DNA of 10,411 nt from an uncultured Clostridia bacterium (GTDB taxonomy: Bacteria; Bacillota; Clostridia; UBA1381), in assembly GCA_934454215.1 (NCBI GenBank), contig CAKSGG010000119.1:1-10411 (forward strand), read 5' to 3'. A program made the translations under genes and the position numbers. This document shows positions 6,042-10,411 of this stretch, in pieces. The notes beneath the pieces are model-generated. The model was not told where the DNA came from. It searched no databases and saw nothing but the letters and a program-made list of their open reading frames with translations. The number at the start of each line of letters is the position of its first letter. The first letter of the stretch is position 1.

Positions 6042-6998
6042 AACCGGAAAAGATATATAACGATAGACGGTGGTACAACAAATACAAGGATAAGGCTTAT
6101 AGAAAACGGCACAGCGGTGGATGAGATAAAGATAAAAGCAGGGGCAGGGAACAGAAACAGCAGACTTCTTGCCGAAGCGATAAAATCGGGAATTGACGGT
6201 ATTATGAAAAAGTCAAAGCTGACCGAAGCCGATATAACAGCAATTCTTGCTGCGGGTATGATAACCTCTGAGTTCGGAATATACTGCGTTCCTCATATAT
6301 GTGTACCTGCCGGGGTGACTGAATTAAATAACGGAATAAAAAGCGTTGTGATAAAAGATATAACCGATATGCCGATAAACTTTATACCCGGAGTTAAAAA
6401 ACAAGGGGAGACATTGGAACAAAATGATATGATGAGAGGCGAGGAGTGCGAATTTTTCGGAATTTCAAAGCTTCTTAATGCAGAAAACGGTTCGCTTGTT
6501 GTGTTGCCCGGCTCACATACGAAAATTGTTGTTTCGGACACCGACGGCAGAATTTCCGATTTTTCAACATCTCTTTCGGGGGAGATGATTTCCGCAATTT
6601 CGGGCGGAACCATATTAAACGATGCAATAAATTTGGATATTGACGAATATGATAAGGAATTTTTGAAAAAAGGCTTTGAGTATTGCATAAAAAACGGACT
6701 TAATGAGGCTCTTTTTAAGGTAAGAACACTTAAAAATTTGCTGGGAGCCGACGAAAAGAATTGCTACAGTTTCTTTATAGGGGCGGTTTTATGCGCAGAT
6801 GTGAAGAAAATTTCGGAACGCCCCGAAAAGAATGTGTATGTTGGCGGAAAAAAACAGATTAAGGATGCATTTTTTGAGCTTTTAACGGAGTTTACGGATA
6901 AAACTGTTGTCAGTGTATCGGAAAGTGATGTTGATATGTCGGTGTCACTCGGAATTATAAGTATTTATGAAAAAAACGGCCGGAGGTGCGGAGGATGA
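6033..6998 (+). CDS. dgoK: 2-dehydro-3-deoxygalactonokinase (copy 2)
   Basis: The protein is identical to that of copy 1 at 664-1629, with the same I-D-G-G-T-T-N-T-R, M-M-R-G-E-E and L-P-G-S-H-T-K family motifs. Unlike copy 1 it is followed by a complete aldolase gene, with its stop overlapping the aldolase ATG at 6995-6998. This copy therefore forms the working pair that would convert 2-keto-3-deoxygalactonate to pyruvate and glyceraldehyde-3-phosphate. Its leader is again GH32b remnant sequence. Upstream transcription would have to cross the broken GH38 fragment, where early translation stop at codon 16 could cause polarity. If an internal promoter exists I cannot see it. Confidence 0.88.
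   Translation: MGYNRKRYITIDGGTTNTRIRLIENGTAVDEIKIKAGAGNRNSRLLAEAIKSGIDGIMKKSKLTEADITAILAAGMITSEFGIYCVPHICVPAGVTELNNGIKSVVIKDITDMPINFIPGVKKQGETLEQNDMMRGEECEFFGISKLLNAENGSLVVLPGSHTKIVVSDTDGRISDFSTSLSGEMISAISGGTILNDAINLDIDEYDKEFLKKGFEYCIKNGLNEALFKVRTLKNLLGADEKNCYSFFIGAVLCADVKKISERPEKNVYVGGKKQIKDAFFELLTEFTDKTVVSVSESDVDMSVSLGIISIYEKNGRRCGG
6982..6986 (+). promoter_or_regulatory. Ribosome binding site of the complete aldolase gene; decides its start
   Basis: GGAGG lies 8 nt before the ATG at 6995. It argues against the in-frame GTG at 6986, which overlaps the motif. The ATG overlaps the dgoK TGA as ATGA, so the kinase and aldolase are probably translated in a coupled way and in similar amounts. 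Confidence 0.75.
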
Positions 6999-7654
6999 GC
7001 AGAGAGAAAATAATAAGCGGTATACAGGATGAAAAAGTTATTTCAATTATAAGGGGCGCAAACAAAAATAATATCGGCGATGTTATTCAGGCGCTTTATG
7101 ACGGCGGAATAAGGTTTGCGGAAATAACCTTTGACCAAAGCGGAAAGGTAAGTGACTATGAAACAGCGGCAATGATTTCTGTTGCTTGTGAAAAATCGGC
7201 AGGCAAAATGTCGGTAGGTGCAGGTACGGTGGTGAGTGAAAAGCAGGTCTATCTTGCTAAAAATGCCGGCGCAGAGTTTATAATATCGCCGAATACTGAC
7301 GGCGCAGTTATAAAAAGAACGGTTGAACTCAGAATGGTATCAATTCCGGGAGCATTCACTCCGTCTGAAATAATTGCGGCACATAATTGCGGTGCAGATT
7401 TTGTGAAACTGTTTCCTATGGTTTCGATGGATACAGGTTATATAAAAGCGATAACGGCTCCGATAAATAATGTAAAGCTACTTGCCGTCGGCGGTGTAAA
7501 CTCCGGAAATATGCATGAATATTTTCGGCTCGGAATATGCGGCTTGGGGGTAGGTTCGGATATTGTAAATAAAAAGCTGCTTGAAGATAAAGCATATGAA
7601 GAAATAAAGCTCAATGCGCTTAAATATACCAATGCATTAAAGAGAATACAGTGA
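6995..7654 (+). CDS. 2-dehydro-3-deoxy-6-phosphogalactonate/gluconate aldolase
   Basis: This 219-residue class I aldolase is close to the usual length of about 205-215 for the Eda/DgoA family. Key positions: I-I-R (18-20), A-E-I-T-F (42-46, Glu43 acid/base), G-A-G-T-V (75-79), F-I-I-S-P-N (95-100), P-G-A-F-T-P-S-E (118-125), V-K-L-F-P (137-141, with Schiff-base Lys138) and A-V-G-G-V-N (164-169, phosphate binding). All catalytic residues are present. It cleaves a 2-keto-3-deoxy-6-phospho sugar acid to pyruvate and glyceraldehyde-3-phosphate in the cytoplasm. Pairing with dgoK favours the galactonate-type substrate (DgoA role), but family members often accept both C4 epimers, so I give no symbol. 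The sialidase-like gene begins 9 bases after its stop. Confidence 0.9.
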   Translation: MSREKIISGIQDEKVISIIRGANKNNIGDVIQALYDGGIRFAEITFDQSGKVSDYETAAMISVACEKSAGKMSVGAGTVVSEKQVYLAKNAGAEFIISPNTDGAVIKRTVELRMVSIPGAFTPSEIIAAHNCGADFVKLFPMVSMDTGYIKAITAPINNVKLLAVGGVNSGNMHEYFRLGICGLGVGSDIVNKKLLEDKAYEEIKLNALKYTNALKRIQ

Positions 7655-7663
7655 GGTGGAAGT

Positions 7664-9208
7664 ATGCTGATTACAGATAAAAACTTGCTTAAAAATTATT
7701 GTGATAAAAACAGGATATGGCAGGGTATACCGGGAATAGAAGTAACAAAAGGCGGGAGAATTTTTTCGGCATTTTATACGGGCGGTTCAGATGAAGAAAT
7801 CGGTAACTATATAGTACTGTTGAAATCTGATGACGGCGTTAATTTTTCCGAGCCGATCGCAGCAGTGTGTAAGAAAAATGCGAGATGCTTTGACGAGTGT
7901 ATCTGGATAGATCCGTCAGGCAGGCTTTGGCTTATATGGTCTGTTATGCCGGACAATGCGGTGTATGGAGTGATTTGCGAAAATCCCGATGCAAAAGAGC
8001 TTAAGTGGGGAGAAGAATTTTTAATCGGATATGATGTAATGCTTAACAAACCGATAGTGCTTACAACAGGCGAATGGTTGTTTCCGATTTCTGTGTGGGG
8101 AGAACGGGTGTTGAGTTGGATGCCGGAGCCGGGGCGCAGAACAAAACAGAACGAACTTGGCGCATTTGTATATAGAACAACCGATGAGGGAAAGACCTTT
8201 GAAAAACTCGGAAAAGTTGTTCATCCTGACCATTCATATGATGAGCATATGCTGATTGAACTTAAAGATTACCGTATTATGATGCTTACAAGAACAATGA
8301 GCGGTATAGGCGTTTCATATTCTTATGACAGAGGAGAAACATGGACGGATCCCGGCGACAGCGGACTCGGAGGAGGTAATTCAAGATTCCATATACGAAG
8401 GCTTAAGTCAGGCAATATATTGCTTGTTATAGGCGGTGAAAACAGAAAAGAGCTTTTCGCAATGATTTCCGAAGATGAGTGCAAAACCTGGAAACATAAG
8501 TTTGTTCTTGATGAAAGAGAGCAGGTATCATATCCCGATGCTGCCGAGAGCGATGACGGATACATATATATTACATATGACCGTGACAGAGGATGCGGAA
8601 AAAAGAATTTTGATGAAGTGTATGCTTCCGCAAGAGAGATACTTTACGCAAAGATTACCGAAGCGGATATTGCGGCAGATAAAATTATCACCAAAGGCAG
8701 TGTGCTGAAACGCATAATATCAAAACTCGGCAAATACGAGGGCAAGGAATATTCCTTTGAAGACAAGCCAAGGCTTAAAGAACTTGTGCCGTATTTTGCC
8801 GCAGGGAATAAAAATGAAATTCTTGAAAAGATATTTGAATATTTTTATTGCGAGATAAAGCCTGCATTGACAGCAGATGAACATAAGGCGCTTGATAATC
8901 TGGCGGATAAGCTTGGCAGCGGCGAAAACAAGGAACAAACCGTATATAAAATCACACGTCTGTTATATAACGCCAAGAGAAATGATAAGACAGATGTTGC
9001 AGATTTGGCGAGAAAGATTATTCTGGGGAATTTGCCAAATAAACTTTCCGAAGAAAAGATAGCGGAAAATTTGAGTATCGGCAGATATTATCTGCATTAC
9101 AGATTTAAGATGCAGACAGGAATAACGGTTGAAAAATATATTGATGTGCTTGCGAACATAAAAAACAAAAATTCTTCTAGAGGTGATTTTAATGGAAAAA
9201 CTGTATAA
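7664..9208 (+). CDS. BNR-repeat sialidase-like protein with C-terminal half AraC helix-turn-helix
   Basis: This 514-residue protein starts at an ATG just after GAGGTGGA (7653-7660). Residues 1 to about 345 form a sialidase-type propeller with Asp-box-like repeats: S-D-D-G-V-N-F (55-61), T-T-D-E-G-K-T-F (172-179), S-Y-D-R-G-E-T-W (220-227, best match) and a degenerate S-E-D-E-C-K-T-W (269-276). Y-P-D-A-A-E-S-D-D-G-Y (290-300) and Y-D-R-D-R-G (305-310) are typical late blocks. The usual R-I-P motif is not evident (I-P-G-I at 22-25), so true sialidase activity is doubtful; another uronic- or deoxy-sugar hydrolase role is possible. No signal peptide is seen. Residues about 380-455 are helical. 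Residues 461-493 (L-S-E-E-K-I-A-E-N-L-S-I, then Y-L-H-Y-R-F-K-M-Q-T-G-I-T-V-E-K-Y-I) match the first helix-turn-helix of AraC regulators. The second one is absent. The 3' end overlaps the next gene by 17 bases. Confidence 0.78.
   Translation: MLITDKNLLKNYCDKNRIWQGIPGIEVTKGGRIFSAFYTGGSDEEIGNYIVLLKSDDGVNFSEPIAAVCKKNARCFDECIWIDPSGRLWLIWSVMPDNAVYGVICENPDAKELKWGEEFLIGYDVMLNKPIVLTTGEWLFPISVWGERVLSWMPEPGRRTKQNELGAFVYRTTDEGKTFEKLGKVVHPDHSYDEHMLIELKDYRIMMLTRTMSGIGVSYSYDRGETWTDPGDSGLGGGNSRFHIRRLKSGNILLVIGGENRKELFAMISEDECKTWKHKFVLDEREQVSYPDAAESDDGYIYITYDRDRGCGKKNFDEVYASAREILYAKITEADIAADKIITKGSVLKRIISKLGKYEGKEYSFEDKPRLKELVPYFAAGNKNEILEKIFEYFYCEIKPALTADEHKALDNLADKLGSGENKEQTVYKITRLLYNAKRNDKTDVADLARKIILGNLPNKLSEEKIAENLSIGRYYLHYRFKMQTGITVEKYIDVLANIKNKNSSRGDFNGKTV
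9178..9185 (+). promoter_or_regulatory. Ribosome binding site of the propeller gene at 9192
   Basis: TAGAGGTG ends 6 nt before the ATG at 9192. It lies inside the last codons of the sialidase-like gene, so the downstream start is within the upstream coding region and translation is probably coupled. Confidence 0.75.
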
Positions 9209-10411
9209 TAATGTTGTTTTGTCAGAGGATTACGGTGTGTCGGATCCGCAGAATGTACCGTATCTTAAAAATCCTCCGGAGGTGATAGACATTTCGGTTG
9301 GCAGACAATTATTTGTTGATGATTTTCTGATAGAAGAAACGGAATTAAGGCCTGAATATCACAAGGCAAAAAAATATGAAGGAAATCCTGTACTTTTTGC
9401 GGAAAAACCGTGGGAAAAGGAAACTTTGCCGTGTGCCTGTCCAAAAAGCGGCGGTGTTTGGTATGATGAAGATGATAAAAAGTTTAAGATGTGGTATGAA
9501 GGAAGCTGGCTCAAAAATATATGCTATGCTGAGTCAACTGACGGCATAAACTGGCAAAGACCCAAACTCAATGATGACGGTTCAAATATAATTCTGCCGT
9601 ATGACAATTTTAATGACGATAAACACGAGTTTTTCAGCGTTAAATATCTGCGTCCGGATTCAACGGCGGTATTTATAGACTATGATTGCCCAAATGAAGA
9701 AAAGTATAAGCTGTTTTTGAGAGGACCAGGCGACATGTTTCCCGGAATAGTGGCAACAAGCAAAGACGGAGTTAATTTTGAAAGGTTTACAGCAACGGGT
9801 CCCGTGTATGACAGAAGCACAGTTTTCTATAATCCGTTCAGAAAAAAGTGGGTTTACAGCATAAGGTGGCCATGGAAAAACAGAGCAAGAAATTATGTGG
9901 AATGTGATGATTTGATAGAGGGCGCCGCATGGAAAAAAGAGGATGTTCATCATTGGATGTGCTGTGATGATTTGGATTTGCCGATTGGCTATGTTCGTGA
10001 CAATCCGGAATTATACAATGTTGACTGTGTTGGATATGAGAGCATAATGGTGGGATTATTTCAGATATTATACGGTCCGATCAATGTGCTTTGCGAGGAA
10101 TACGGTATTCCGAAAATAACGGAGCTTATGCCTGTATACAGCCGTGACGGGTATAACTTTTCGCGCCCGAGCAGAGAAAGCATAATAGACGCTTCACTTT
10201 GCAAAGGCAGCTGGGACAGGGGTTATGTTCAGTCGGTGGGCGGTACGCTTATTATACACGGTGATGAGCTTTGGATTTATTATGCTGCATTCGGTGGAGA
10301 TGAAAAGCTCAAACACAGACAGCCGTGGACTCTTAACGGAATGTACTCAAACGGTGCGACAGGACTTGCCAAGCTGCGCCGTGACGGTTTTGTTTCTATG
10401 AACGGAAAAGG
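9192..10411 (+). CDS. Five-bladed beta-propeller glycosidase-like protein (GH32/GH43-type fold), 3' end missing
   Basis: An open frame of 406 codons from the ATG at 9192 runs off the window end. The start reads M-E-K-L-Y-N-N-V-V-L-S. Near residue 37 comes V-G-R-Q-L-F-V-D-D-F-L-I, then G-N-P-V-L, E-K-P-W-E, and repeated blade-like units: G-G-V-W-Y-D-E-D-D-K-K-F-K-M-W-Y-E-G, C-Y-A-E-S-T-D-G-I-N-W and V-A-T-S-K-D-G-V-N-F-E-R-F. The FVDDxLI plus KPWE pattern is shared with a group of uncharacterised proteins usually annotated as GH32-like or arabinanase/levansucrase/invertase-fold; that comparison is from memory. No signal peptide is seen. Catalytic residues cannot be assigned with confidence. 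It overlaps the sialidase-like gene by 17 bases, so the two are likely co-translated and act on the same glycan. Confidence 0.75.
   Translation, partial: MEKLYNNVVLSEDYGVSDPQNVPYLKNPPEVIDISVGRQLFVDDFLIEETELRPEYHKAKKYEGNPVLFAEKPWEKETLPCACPKSGGVWYDEDDKKFKMWYEGSWLKNICYAESTDGINWQRPKLNDDGSNIILPYDNFNDDKHEFFSVKYLRPDSTAVFIDYDCPNEEKYKLFLRGPGDMFPGIVATSKDGVNFERFTATGPVYDRSTVFYNPFRKKWVYSIRWPWKNRARNYVECDDLIEGAAWKKEDVHHWMCCDDLDLPIGYVRDNPELYNVDCVGYESIMVGLFQILYGPINVLCEEYGIPKITELMPVYSRDGYNFSRPSRESIIDASLCKGSWDRGYVQSVGGTLIIHGDELWIYYAAFGGDEKLKHRQPWTLNGMYSNGATGLAKLRRDGFVSMNGK

Larger units (their letters stand above)
5819..7174 (+). repeat. 1,356-bp direct repeat, copy 2
   Basis: This is the second copy of the block at 450-1805. 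Its left edge cuts the GH38 gene and drops into the middle of GH32b in a different frame, so no fusion protein results. Its right edge is native: the aldolase frame continues unbroken past 7174. Both edges show only 0-2 bases of shared sequence with the other copy's flank. I see no inverted repeats, target duplications or integrase-type sequence at the edges. Confidence 0.95.

Noticed and set aside
450..7174. Composite transposon or insertion sequences bounding the 4-kb block
   Set aside because: The repeated segment encodes a sugar-acid kinase and gene fragments. There is no transposase, terminal inverted repeat or short target duplication at the edges.
1..10411. CRISPR array, tRNA or rRNA genes, phage genes
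   Set aside because: No spaced short repeats, cloverleaf-like sequence, ribosomal RNA motifs or phage-type proteins were seen; nearly all sequence is accounted for by sugar-metabolism genes and their fragments.

Overview
The window looks like a carbohydrate-catabolism locus from a low-GC, probably anaerobic gut- or rumen-type Firmicute (class Clostridia). The evidence is the AT-rich coding sequence with heavy use of ATA, AGA and AAA codons, AGGAGG-like ribosome binding sites, tight same-strand packing, and glycosidase genes mixed with sugar-acid and ketose kinases. This placement is inference from style and content. Every gene I can support is on the + strand. I saw no RNA gene, CRISPR array, transposase, convincing promoter or terminator.

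Layout. Positions 1-70 are the 3' end of an SGNH/GDSL hydrolase. Positions 86-672 are a heavily damaged remnant of a GH32-like gene (GH32b). It runs directly into dgoK (664-1629, 2-dehydro-3-deoxygalactonokinase), which overlaps the start of a KDPG/KDPGal-type aldolase gene (eda-like) cut off after 60 codons. A 40-codon orphan 3' gene end follows (to 1926). Then come an intact GH32-like gene (1955-3955), an intact sedoheptulokinase-like FGGY kinase (3980-5266) and the 5' part of a GH38 alpha-mannosidase gene carrying an internal TAG (5314-5832). At 5819 the GH32b-dgoK-eda sequence starts again, with no difference seen from the first copy. This time the aldolase gene is complete (6995-7654). 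It is followed by a BNR-repeat sialidase-like protein with a C-terminal half AraC helix-turn-helix (7664-9208) and a second type of beta-propeller glycosidase-like protein (9192 to the window end).

The main structural observation is a 1,356-bp direct repeat (450-1805 and 5819-7174) flanking 4,013 bp of unique sequence. The first copy has the native 5' context and a truncated 3' end; the second has a truncated 5' end and the native 3' context. This is the topology expected if a 5,369-bp circle, or an equivalent tandem/ectopic recombination intermediate, had integrated by single crossover inside a once-contiguous SGNH-GH32b-dgoK-eda-sialidase operon. A metagenome assembly path through a repeat would look the same and must be excluded first.

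Working together. The GH32-like, GH38, sialidase-like and 9192 proteins would release sugars from a complex glycan. The FGGY kinase would phosphorylate a ketose. DgoK and the aldolase would turn a 2-keto-3-deoxy sugar acid into pyruvate and glyceraldehyde-3-phosphate. The dehydratase or dehydrogenase that would make the keto-deoxy acid is not in the window, and neither is a transporter. The second copy can encode a complete DgoK-aldolase pair; the first can encode only the kinase.
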